Positions 24,737 through 33,988 of a DNA stretch of 64,000 nucleotides are shown here, in pieces. This DNA comes from a gamma proteobacterium HIMB30 (GTDB lineage: Bacteria; Pseudomonadota; Gammaproteobacteria; Pseudomonadales; Litorivicinaceae): assembly GCA_000227525.2 (NCBI GenBank), contig AGIG01000008.1, positions 31,557 to 95,556 of the forward strand. Direction: 5' to 3'. The notes beneath the pieces were generated by a model that was given only the letters and a program-made list of their open reading frames with translations, was not told where the DNA came from and ran no database searches. Position 1 is the stretch's first letter; every line of letters begins with the position of its first letter. The position numbers and the translations under genes were made by a program.

Positions 24737-26554
24737 TCAGTCAGTGTGCAACGCAGAGTACACCAATTCTGCAGTTTGTTGACTCATTCCTGCCACCTTT
24801 GCAATATCAGATGCACTGGCTCGCGCTAATTCTCTCATACCGCCAAAATGCCTTAACAACGATTGCCGTCTCTTTGGGCCAACGCCGGGAATCCCTTCCA
24901 GCGGACTCTGGGCTCGTGCCTTACCGCGTGCCTGGCGATGTTTGGTAATTGCGAAGCGGTGCGCCTCATCACGAATATGCTGAATCAAATGTAACGCGGG
25001 AGCAGAACTTGGAAGGCTTAACTCTTCGCCTGTATCGGCTCGATGCAGTAATTCAAAACCAGCCCTTCGAGAGGGGCCCTTCGAGACACCGAGAAGAAAC
25101 ACGTCGTGTACACCGAGCTCGTTAAGAATACTGATCGCTTCAGACAGCTGCCCTTTTCCTCCATCGATAACCAGGACATCCGGTAGCGGTACTTCCCCTG
25201 ATTTCACTCGACGATATCGACGCGTCAGTGCCTGACGCATTGCGGCGTAATCATCACCTGCAGTGACATCGGTAATATTGAATATCCGATAGTCACTCTT
25301 TAAAGGACCCGATGCATCGAACACAACGCAACTCGCCACTGTTGCCTCACCGGAAGTATGACTGATATCGAAACATTCAATCCGCTCAGGTGCATCGCAA
25401 TTGAATCGCTCCGCAAAATCCGTCAGTCGTTTCGCCTGACCATCGCGAGTTGCGAGACGCAGAGCCAGTGCCTCCTCCGCATTCGTCTTCGCCAACTCTA
25501 GGAACTGTTGGCGAACTCCGCGAACAGCGTGAGCAATTCGAACTTTCTTACCGCAAGCTTGACTCATTGCCTCGGACACGAGGTTTGTCTCATTGATTTC
25601 ATGCGAACAAATGAGTTCCGGAGGAATAGCGCGCGCTGAAGCAAGGTAATACTGAGGAATAAATGCATCTAAGATCTCCTCGGGTGTCTCTAATAGTCCT
25701 GCATCAGGAAATTGGCTATTAACTCCGAGAACGCGACCGCCGCGCACACTTAAAATTGCAATACAAATGCCGCCGCTTTGCTCAAAGACAGCAAGTGCGT
25801 CCAGATCAGCTGAATCACTTTCCATCACCTGCTCAGATTGAACACGACGGACGCGAGCAATTGTATTGCGATACCTTGCCGCTTTTTCGAACTCAAGTGA
25901 TTGACTGGCTTCATCCATCCGAGCTTCGAGTGACACAATTAATTCGCCACTTCGACCCTCAAGAAACAGGCGTGTATCCTCTAAATCTTCAGCATAGTCA
26001 TCCTTGCTCACAAACCCGACGCAAGGTGCGCTGCATCGACCAATCTGATATTGCAAACATGGTCGACTGCGATTCTGAAAAACGCTCTCTTCACACTGCC
26101 GAATTTGAAAAGTCTTCTGTATCAAGTTGAGTGTGGACTTAACAGAACCAGCCGAGGGAAAGGGACCGAAGGTTTTCCCGGTACTTTGGCGATTACCCCG
26201 GCGGTAATAAAGCCCTGGGTAAGGATGCGCGGTATTCATGTACACGTACGGATATGACTTATCATCCCGAAGCAAAATATTGTACGGAGGCCTCGAGTCC
26301 TTGATCAGGTTTTGCTCGAGTAGCAACGCCTCCACCTCGTTTCGAGTGACTGTAATATCGATATGCGCAATCTTAGCCACCATTGCCATCGTCTTCGACG
26401 CAAGTCCACTGCCACGAAAATAGCTCGACACACGCGCCTTGAGGTTCTTCGCTTTGCCGACATATAAGATCTGACCATCAGCGTCTTTCATTTGATAGAC
26501 ACCAGGGCGAACAGTTAGGCTCTTTAGAAATCGTGTGGAATCAAACTCGACCAT
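24737..26554 (-). CDS. uvrC: Excinuclease ABC subunit C
   Basis: 605-residue nuclease subunit of nucleotide excision repair, making both incisions around UvrB-marked damage. An N-terminal GIY-YIG domain (PGVYQMKDADGQILYVGKAKNLK), a cysteine cluster (CLQYQIGRCSAPCVG), a UVR motif (about 200-235, LEFEKAARYRNTI), the RNase-H-like nuclease domain (ECFDISHTSGEATVASCVVF, DVLVIDGGKGQL) and C-terminal helix-hairpin-helix motifs (GIPGVGPKRRQSLLRHF) are all present. It overlaps the upstream regulator gene by 14 bases. Confidence 0.97.
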   Translation of the reverse strand: MVEFDSTRFLKSLTVRPGVYQMKDADGQILYVGKAKNLKARVSSYFRGSGLASKTMAMVAKIAHIDITVTRNEVEALLLEQNLIKDSRPPYNILLRDDKSYPYVYMNTAHPYPGLYYRRGNRQSTGKTFGPFPSAGSVKSTLNLIQKTFQIRQCEESVFQNRSRPCLQYQIGRCSAPCVGFVSKDDYAEDLEDTRLFLEGRSGELIVSLEARMDEASQSLEFEKAARYRNTIARVRRVQSEQVMESDSADLDALAVFEQSGGICIAILSVRGGRVLGVNSQFPDAGLLETPEEILDAFIPQYYLASARAIPPELICSHEINETNLVSEAMSQACGKKVRIAHAVRGVRQQFLELAKTNAEEALALRLATRDGQAKRLTDFAERFNCDAPERIECFDISHTSGEATVASCVVFDASGPLKSDYRIFNITDVTAGDDYAAMRQALTRRYRRVKSGEVPLPDVLVIDGGKGQLSEAISILNELGVHDVFLLGVSKGPSRRAGFELLHRADTGEELSLPSSAPALHLIQHIRDEAHRFAITKHRQARGKARAQSPLEGIPGVGPKRRQSLLRHFGGMRELARASASDIAKVAGMSQQTAELVYSALHTD

Positions 26555-27191
26555 GGGTTGATTCTACTCCCTTCAGGCCATGGTTGTAGGCTAAGTGTGT
26601 TAACTCAACATCAGAATCGATTCCAAGTTTTTCAAATATCCTGTATCGATAGGTATTGATCGTTTTCGCTGATACCGCCAACTGCTGTGCAATCTCAGGC
26701 GCCCGACTACCCTCAATGACCAAATCACACACCGTGAGTTCACGCGGTGACAGCTTATCGAACGGGTTCGCTGATCGGAACCGACTCAATGCCAAAGCCT
26801 GGGCAACATTTGGAGCCAAATGCACTTCCTTCCGCATCAGCTTCCGAAGCGCACCGACGACGTTATCGCTCGAGCAACTGGCATCGATTAATCCAGAGAC
26901 GCCAAGTGACAGTAACGATTGGCATTCGATAGCACGAATAGAGCGTAAATAGACTAGGATCAACGTATCGGGGAGCACTCGTTTCGCCCGATCGACCATC
27001 ACCAGCGGACTTTGCTTTGGGCAATTGCCGTCGAGGATCAAACAACGCGGCGGATTCATTACAAACTCATCGAGCGCCAATCGCCCTTTAAATGGGGATG
27101 TGATGACCTGAAACTCGGAACCAACGACAGCTGCTTGTACAGCCTCAAGCAATAAAATTTGGTGCGATACAGCACCCACTGAAATATGCAT
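26541..27191 (-). CDS. GacA/UvrY-like response regulator with degenerate receiver
   Basis: 216 residues in the gacA/uvrY position before uvrC. The C-terminal LuxR-type helix-turn-helix (about 145-205: LSPRELTVCDLVIEGSRAPEI, SAKTINTYRYRIFEKLGI) is intact and close to UvrY. The receiver aligns with E. coli UvrY without gaps (recalled sequence): the phospho-acceptor Asp54 is kept, but the acidic pair at 8-9 is Val-Ser, the position-82 Thr is Leu and the position-104 Lys is Ala. Magnesium binding and normal phospho-signalling are therefore doubtful. Start at 27191 with GAGGAG seven bases before; a TTG five codons upstream lies inside that site. Likely control of Csr/Rsm RNAs is inferred from the family. 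Confidence 0.85.
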   Translation of the reverse strand: MHISVGAVSHQILLLEAVQAAVVGSEFQVITSPFKGRLALDEFVMNPPRCLILDGNCPKQSPLVMVDRAKRVLPDTLILVYLRSIRAIECQSLLSLGVSGLIDASCSSDNVVGALRKLMRKEVHLAPNVAQALALSRFRSANPFDKLSPRELTVCDLVIEGSRAPEIAQQLAVSAKTINTYRYRIFEKLGIDSDVELTHLAYNHGLKGVESTHGRV

Positions 27192-27265
27192 TGAAACGCT
27201 CCTCAATATAACCTGAAGAGACTGTAGTCACTGGCTGGTCAGATCGTGACTAATGGGACTTCAGG

Positions 27266-28063
27266 TCAATATCTGACAAGAAGCATGAGTAATATCAGAC
27301 CAAGCGCAAGCCGATAGGCAACAAACGGAAGTAATCCCACGCGCTCGATCAATGCAAGGAACAGGCGAATGGAGAGATACGCAGAAGCAAAACTCACCAC
27401 GATACCGGTCGCGATCAGATCCCAAGCCACTGGGTCAGATGTCTCAAGCAGATCCTTCGTCTTCAAAAGTGCGGCTCCCAAAATAATCGGAATCGAGAGC
27501 AAGAATGAAAACTTCGCCGCAACTCGACGCGATAAACCAAGCCAGAGTCCAGCGGTCAAGGTGATTCCTGAGCGCGAGGTCCCAGGAATCAATGCGAGTG
27601 CTTGTGCTAAACCGATAACTAACGCTTCTTTGAGTCGTATTCGGGCGAAACCTCCACGACCTTTTTGATAGTGAGCCCACCACAGCAACAGTCCAAACCC
27701 GATCGTCGCCCCGGCGATGACCATGTCACTACGAAGCTCTGTTTCGATGAAGTCTTGAGCGCTCAAACCCGCGAAGACCGCGGGTAACGTCGCCAAACCA
27801 ATTAACCAACCGAGCTTTGCGTGCCTTGGATAGCGTCGGCCCATCCCAACAAGCATGCCTGTTGAGATCCTCTGGATTTCGAGACGCAAACTCAGTACCA
27901 CGGCTCCCAAAGAACCAAAGTGAACCGCAACGTCGAAAGCTAATCCCTGGTCCGGCCATCCAAACACAGCTGACGGTAAAATCAAATGTGCAGAACTCGA
28001 GATTGGAATGAACTCTGTCAAGCCCTGAATAAGTGCCAGAAAAAATGCGTACTCAAGAGTCAT
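27266..28063 (-). CDS. uppP: Undecaprenyl-diphosphatase
   Basis: 265-residue inner-membrane phosphatase (BacA type) that recycles the C55 carrier lipid for peptidoglycan synthesis. Both conserved segments are visible: QGLTEFIPISSSAHLIL near the N terminus and the PGTSRSGIT motif near residue 160. About eight helices. Its start overlaps the tsaB stop by 11 bases, so they are co-translated. Confidence 0.95.
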   Translation of the reverse strand: MTLEYAFFLALIQGLTEFIPISSSAHLILPSAVFGWPDQGLAFDVAVHFGSLGAVVLSLRLEIQRISTGMLVGMGRRYPRHAKLGWLIGLATLPAVFAGLSAQDFIETELRSDMVIAGATIGFGLLLWWAHYQKGRGGFARIRLKEALVIGLAQALALIPGTSRSGITLTAGLWLGLSRRVAAKFSFLLSIPIILGAALLKTKDLLETSDPVAWDLIATGIVVSFASAYLSIRLFLALIERVGLLPFVAYRLALGLILLMLLVRY

Positions 28064-28694
28064 ATAATTTCGACGGCTGCTCAGAGAGTGGTTTCCATGA
28101 CACAGTTTGCCGCAAATACAAAGGTGTGAGTTGCTGACCCGGGATCCACTTCGATGAATCCATGCCTGATGCCAAGCGTCTTAAGGTATCAAGTGTCGGC
28201 AAAACAGGAATTGGCGATATGGGGAACCGATCTACTTCTTCTGCGTGACAGATCCACACATGTTCTCCGTCGAGCGCATTCACTGACATCAGTTCGAGAC
28301 AACCGAACGTTCCATCTGCTTGTGGGTCAAATCCAACATAGACCTCATTCATTCGCGCATCGAGCAATGCATGATCAGCTCCGTTCTGACTCGCCGCAGC
28401 CAACAGCGAGAGTTGATCGACAGGTAACACACGCAGTGGATGCACCAAATCGAGGGCATGAATACAAGACACGGCAATTCGCAGACCTGTAAAACTCCCT
28501 GGGCCATTGATCACAACACATCGCGACAATTGATTCACCGGCTGTCCAGACTCAATGCACAGCGACCGGATCGAATCGAGAAGCACCGCATCATGACGTC
28601 CCTCAATCGCATCATATGCGATCCAGTCGGATCCCTTTTCTATTCCGACAGACAATCGATCACGTGATGCGTCAATAAATAAACAACTCATCAC
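28053..28694 (-). CDS. tsaB: tRNA t6A37 biosynthesis protein TsaB
   Basis: 213-residue ASKHA-fold protein, partner of TsaD in making threonylcarbamoyl-adenosine at tRNA position 37. The N terminus CLFIDASRDRLSVGI and the hallmark GPGSFTGLRIAVS are clear. It lies upstream of uppP and downstream of alr. Confidence 0.92.
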   Translation of the reverse strand: MMSCLFIDASRDRLSVGIEKGSDWIAYDAIEGRHDAVLLDSIRSLCIESGQPVNQLSRCVVINGPGSFTGLRIAVSCIHALDLVHPLRVLPVDQLSLLAAASQNGADHALLDARMNEVYVGFDPQADGTFGCLELMSVNALDGEHVWICHAEEVDRFPISPIPVLPTLDTLRRLASGMDSSKWIPGQQLTPLYLRQTVSWKPLSEQPSKLYDS

Positions 28695-28721
28695 GCAGTG
28701 ACCTCAAACACAGCTTTCGAT

Positions 28722-29777
28722 TCAAACAATCACTCGCTCCAGACGATCGCCAAGGCGCGTCAAACATTCATATCCAATTGTATTCGCTTTTTGGGCAACC
28801 GTATCCAAGGACACCGCGGGGCCCATCATTTCGACCCAAGCCCCCTCCCTAACGTCTTTGATTGTACTCACATCGACTGTAATCAAATCCATGCTCACTC
28901 GACCAACAATGGGACATCGTTGTCCTTCGATAACTACTTCACCTCGACCACTTAACGCACGCAAGTAGCCATCCGCGTAACCGACACCAATGGTTGCGAT
29001 AGACAAGTGATGAGGTGCGACATAGGAACTACCATAGCCGATGGTGTCCCCGGCGCGGACCTGCTGTAGCTCAATGACCTGAGCATACCAGGTCACAACT
29101 GCTTCAAACCCCTGGGGATCACAGGGATTCGGTGAGCCTCCATAAAGGCCAATCCCTGGCCTAACCAGATCATAATGGTAGGGCGCACCGAGCAATATGC
29201 CAGCCGTATTGGCAAGTGAGCCTGGTGGGCACAACGTGCCAAGGTTTGATCTGATCATCTCAAATTGCGCGCGTTGCTGCTCGCTATCAGGACGTTCAGG
29301 CTCATCGGCTGATGCCAAATGACTCATCAACAGCGACGGCTGACATTGCGATACCGCCTCGATCAACTGATCGTGCTGGTATTGAGGAATACCCAGTCGG
29401 CGCATCCCGGTGTCCACATGTAATGCTGGCTTTAAGGCAGCGAGCGCCGGATCGAGTGCGTCACCCAACGTATTGATGACCGGACGAATGTGAGAGGCGG
29501 AGGCAATTTCCAACTCGTGTTCAGTCAATCCGTGAAACACGTAAATAACAGCATCCGGTACCAACCGTCTGAGGGCTATCGCTTCGTCCAGATAGGCAAC
29601 AAAGAACGTTCGACAGCCTGCTTCCCACAGTACGGGTGCGGCGAAGTCAATGCCAACACCATAGGCATTCGCTTTAATCGATGCGGCACATTCTGCGGGA
29701 CCCGAAAACGAAGACAGGCGCTGGTAGTTTGCCGCCAACGCCTGTTTCGAAAGTATCAGCCGAGGCTTTCGGCTCAT
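28722..29777 (-). CDS. alr: Alanine racemase
   Basis: 351-residue PLP enzyme making D-alanine for the cell wall. The PLP lysine is in SIKANAYGVG and the second catalytic Tyr in TIGYGSSYV; GSLANTAGILL and RPGIGLYGG are further family motifs. The ATG at 29777 is preferred; a TTG immediately before it, next to the adk stop, is also possible. Confidence 0.95.
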   Translation of the reverse strand: MSRKPRLILSKQALAANYQRLSSFSGPAECAASIKANAYGVGIDFAAPVLWEAGCRTFFVAYLDEAIALRRLVPDAVIYVFHGLTEHELEIASASHIRPVINTLGDALDPALAALKPALHVDTGMRRLGIPQYQHDQLIEAVSQCQPSLLMSHLASADEPERPDSEQQRAQFEMIRSNLGTLCPPGSLANTAGILLGAPYHYDLVRPGIGLYGGSPNPCDPQGFEAVVTWYAQVIELQQVRAGDTIGYGSSYVAPHHLSIATIGVGYADGYLRALSGRGEVVIEGQRCPIVGRVSMDLITVDVSTIKDVREGAWVEMMGPAVSLDTVAQKANTIGYECLTRLGDRLERVIV

Positions 29778-29780
29778 CAA

Positions 29781-30455
<675 letters not shown>

Positions 30456-30520
30456 TTATTGAAATAATGCAGAACCCTATCCGGATTTCACGTGTTTGTG
30501 CAAGTTATCTAATGGTGCAA

Positions 30521-33163
30521 CTAGCCAGTATTCCGCATCCCCGCAGCGATGCCTGCAACAGAAGCCATCAAAGCACGCTCAACCAATGGCTGCTGTGGAC
30601 TTTCACGATCGCGACGCAACAACTCTGCCTGAACAATATGTAGGGGTTCCATGTAGGGATGGCGGACAGCGAGAGAGCGAGCAATTGCTGGTTCACGCTC
30701 TAATAATTCGGTGACTTGTTTGATCTCAGAGATGTTCTCGATCGCTGATTGCAGTCGAACTCGCGTGAGCTGACCAAGCGCATGCTTTTCGCCCAACAGC
30801 ACACCCTCATAATGCGCAGCAATATCAGGATCCGATTTCGCTAAGACCATTTCGAGCATATCAATATAAACCTGGAAGAACGTCCACTCTGAATACATGG
30901 TTCGTAATAGATCCCCACTTCCATGACGAAGAGCGTCTGATAAAGCTTCATCCGACCCAAGCCAGGCTGGTAACATCAATCGAATCTGTGTCCACGCGAA
31001 AATCCAGGGAATGGCTCGTAAGCTCTCAATTCCACCATCGACTTTCCGCTTTGCCGGTCGCGAACCGAGGGGGAGTTTGCCGAGTGCACCCTCAGGGGTT
31101 ACCGCTCGAAAATAGGCAACAAAATCGGGATGATGGTTGACGAGGGCGCGATACGATTTCACAGAATCACGGGCCAGCGCGTCCATTAAATCGATAAACT
31201 CGGGTTTCGGCCTATCGACTAGATTCAATGTTGCTTGCATCACTGACTGCACGTAAGCGGTCAGTGTCTGCACGGCCAGATCGGGTAAGCCAAATTTCCA
31301 ACGAATCATTTCACCCTGTTCAGTCACACGAATCGCGTTATCGACAGATCCGGGGGGCTGAGCCAGGATCGCACGGTGCGCTGGTCCTCCGCCACGGCCA
31401 GCAGTTCCACCCCGGCCATGAAACAAAATCAGCTTGACTCCGAATTGATTCGCCACTTTCGATAACTCATCCTGTGCGCAATACTGCGCCCAGGCTGCAG
31501 CCAGTGTCCCAGCATCCTTTGAGGAATCTGAATATCCGATCATAACGTGTTGAACACCACCGATTGCGGCGATGTAGCTTGCATCCGATAGTAACGAGGT
31601 GAGCACAGTTGGTGCGCGTTCCAAATCGTCAAGCGTCTCAAATAATGGTGCAACGGGAAGGGGTTGCCTGACCCCGCACGCCTTTTGTAACAGCATCACC
31701 GCAAGGATGTCAGATGGCTGACGGGCCATCGAAATCACATAACTGCCTAGGCTCGCGGGATCTGCATCTGCGATGACTTTACAGGTCTTCAAAACCTCAG
31801 CAACATCATCCGATGGCTCGAATTCATAAGGAATCAATGGCCTTGGGTTGGCCAACTCATGTCTCAAAAAATCACAGCGTTTGGACTCATCCCAGTCAAG
31901 ATAATCACCAAGTCCTAAAAAAGCGGCAATTTCTGCAATTGCCTGGGCGTGTCGACTGGATTCCTGACGGATGTCGAGCGTGACTAAATCGATTCCAAAT
32001 GTTGAGATACGTCGTAGCGTATCGAGCAGATAACCATCCGCGATCTCGCCCATACCGCATGCATGTAATGACTCCCACATCACGAGCATTGGATCAAATA
32101 AGTCAGCAGTTTCGCGTATGCGACTTGGCCGCTCCACGCTGTCGCCTCGCAATCTTGCTTCCAACTCTTGTCTTAAGATGATCAGCTCATCTCTTAAATC
32201 TTTCAGCACGCGCCGATATGGCTCAACCTCATCATCACCGGCGATCGACCGCAGATCATCAGTTGCCTCCGACATCGAAAGATCCTGAATCAATCCCGTC
32301 AAGTCACGGCTATACAGGTCCGCCGCAGCCCATCGTGCAAGTAACAAGACCTCCTGTGTCACGGTATGAGTGACCATTGGATTACCGTCACGATCTCCAC
32401 CCATCCACGAACACAAGCGGACTGGCGCAACCCATGGTGGGAGCTCCTCTCCAGTCACTTGTGCAACCTGTGTACTGAGTTCACGTAAGAAATCAGGAAC
32501 AGCGATCCAGAGTGAATTTTCAATCATCGCGAAGCCCCACTTGGCTTCATCAATCGGTGAAGGTCTCGTCGCTCGCATCTCATTGGTATGCCAGCATTCA
32601 CTGATCAGACGCTTCAGTCGACGTTTGATATGCGCATCGCGACGGGGGGATAGCGTACCGCCGTCAAACTCGGACAAGCACTCTGCAATTTTCTCGTATT
32701 TTTGAATCAGGGTCCGCCGCAACGACTCAGTCGGATGCGCGGTCAAGACGAGATCGATCTGCATCTCAGCAAGCGTCTCAACGATGGTCTCTGGGCTATT
32801 GGTCTGTAAGATCGATTGAAATAAATTGGGAAGCGCCATCTCATCAAGATACGGGTCACTGTCCTCAAAATCTCCGCGTGTCTTACGAACCCGATGATGT
32901 TGTTCTGCAATGTTGGCCAGGTTCAAAAACTGAGTAAAGGCGCGGGCAACTGAAACCAATTCGTCATCATTGAGTTGACGCACTTGGTCGATTAGGGATG
33001 CGCGCGCTCCATCATCACCTTGATGCACCGATTTGGAGAGCCCTCTGAGCCCCTCAATTCGCTCGAGAAATGCCGACCCCTGGTCAGATACCATGATTTG
33101 GCCAAGTTGCTCGCCTAATAAGCGCACGTTCTCGCGCAACGATGGATGCAGCTCCATATTCAT
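30521..33163 (-). CDS. ppc: Phosphoenolpyruvate carboxylase
   Basis: 880-residue enzyme fixing bicarbonate on PEP to give oxaloacetate (anaplerosis). Active-site motifs VLTAHPTES, GYSDSSKDAG and FHGRGGTAGRGGGP are intact, and the C terminus ends in the conserved AGMRNTG. It follows mazG in a run of same-strand genes beginning with cysM. Its role fits the ppsA/ppsR pair further along, which works the same PEP pool. Confidence 0.97.
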   Translation of the reverse strand: MNMELHPSLRENVRLLGEQLGQIMVSDQGSAFLERIEGLRGLSKSVHQGDDGARASLIDQVRQLNDDELVSVARAFTQFLNLANIAEQHHRVRKTRGDFEDSDPYLDEMALPNLFQSILQTNSPETIVETLAEMQIDLVLTAHPTESLRRTLIQKYEKIAECLSEFDGGTLSPRRDAHIKRRLKRLISECWHTNEMRATRPSPIDEAKWGFAMIENSLWIAVPDFLRELSTQVAQVTGEELPPWVAPVRLCSWMGGDRDGNPMVTHTVTQEVLLLARWAAADLYSRDLTGLIQDLSMSEATDDLRSIAGDDEVEPYRRVLKDLRDELIILRQELEARLRGDSVERPSRIRETADLFDPMLVMWESLHACGMGEIADGYLLDTLRRISTFGIDLVTLDIRQESSRHAQAIAEIAAFLGLGDYLDWDESKRCDFLRHELANPRPLIPYEFEPSDDVAEVLKTCKVIADADPASLGSYVISMARQPSDILAVMLLQKACGVRQPLPVAPLFETLDDLERAPTVLTSLLSDASYIAAIGGVQHVMIGYSDSSKDAGTLAAAWAQYCAQDELSKVANQFGVKLILFHGRGGTAGRGGGPAHRAILAQPPGSVDNAIRVTEQGEMIRWKFGLPDLAVQTLTAYVQSVMQATLNLVDRPKPEFIDLMDALARDSVKSYRALVNHHPDFVAYFRAVTPEGALGKLPLGSRPAKRKVDGGIESLRAIPWIFAWTQIRLMLPAWLGSDEALSDALRHGSGDLLRTMYSEWTFFQVYIDMLEMVLAKSDPDIAAHYEGVLLGEKHALGQLTRVRLQSAIENISEIKQVTELLEREPAIARSLAVRHPYMEPLHIVQAELLRRDRESPQQPLVERALMASVAGIAAGMRNTG

Positions 33164-33187
33164 TCAATCCTTCGGATCACTCTAGGC

Positions 33188-33988
33188 TCAAAGAGCTTTA
33201 GCCTGATCCCATAGTCCATTTTTTTCGTTGTCAGTTGCGATCGCCAGGTCGATCCCTTGCGCTTTCGCCAATCGATTCACTGTCTCGATTCGGGATTCAA
33301 ATTTTTGTGTTGCCAGTCGAAGCGCTTGCTCGCTGTCAAATCCAAGATGCCTTCCCAAACTCACGATTGTAAAGAGCAAATCACCAAACTCTTCTTGGAT
33401 AGCCACTGAATCCTCAGCAGCTCGGGCAGTCTGTAACTCAACCAACTCTTCATCAATTTTTTCGAACACGCCCGTAATCGAAGACCAATCGAAGCCAACC
33501 TTCAAGGCTCGCTTTTGAATTTTTTGAGCCCGAGATAAAGCTGGTAATCCAAGCGGAACATCATCAAATAATTCAAGCTGGCCACGGCTTGCACGCTCTT
33601 CTGCTTTTTTTGCTTCCCATGTCTTTTTGATTGACTGGACTGACACACCTTGGCTCTCACCGAAACTCTCGAATGTTGCATCTGGAAATACGTGCGGATG
33701 CCGAGTCAGTAACTTCGAAACAATTGCATCGATGACATCATCCAAGCTAAAGCGGCCATCCTCTTCTGAGAGACGCGCATAAAAAACCACCTGAAATAAG
33801 AGATCCCCAAGTTCTGCGCAGAGTTCGTCAAACTTGCCACGCTCTATCACATCGCTTACCTCGTACGCTTCTTCAAGCGTAAACGGAACGATGCTGCGAT
33901 AAGTCTGACTTCGATCCCAAGGACAGCCATGCTCTTGATCACGCAGACACGCCATGAGTCGCACTAAATCAGCCAGCTGATAACTCAT
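33188..33988 (-). CDS. mazG: Nucleoside triphosphate pyrophosphohydrolase MazG
   Basis: 266 residues with the two MazG domains: GCPWDRSQTYRSIVPFTLEEAYEV in the first and EFGDLLFTIVSLGRHLG in the second, each with EExxD-type metal ligands. It degrades (d)NTPs and, in E. coli, limits toxin-antitoxin signalling together with ppGpp. Its start overlaps the relA stop by four bases, the usual gammaproteobacterial pairing. Confidence 0.94.
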   Translation of the reverse strand: MSYQLADLVRLMACLRDQEHGCPWDRSQTYRSIVPFTLEEAYEVSDVIERGKFDELCAELGDLLFQVVFYARLSEEDGRFSLDDVIDAIVSKLLTRHPHVFPDATFESFGESQGVSVQSIKKTWEAKKAEERASRGQLELFDDVPLGLPALSRAQKIQKRALKVGFDWSSITGVFEKIDEELVELQTARAAEDSVAIQEEFGDLLFTIVSLGRHLGFDSEQALRLATQKFESRIETVNRLAKAQGIDLAIATDNEKNGLWDQAKAL

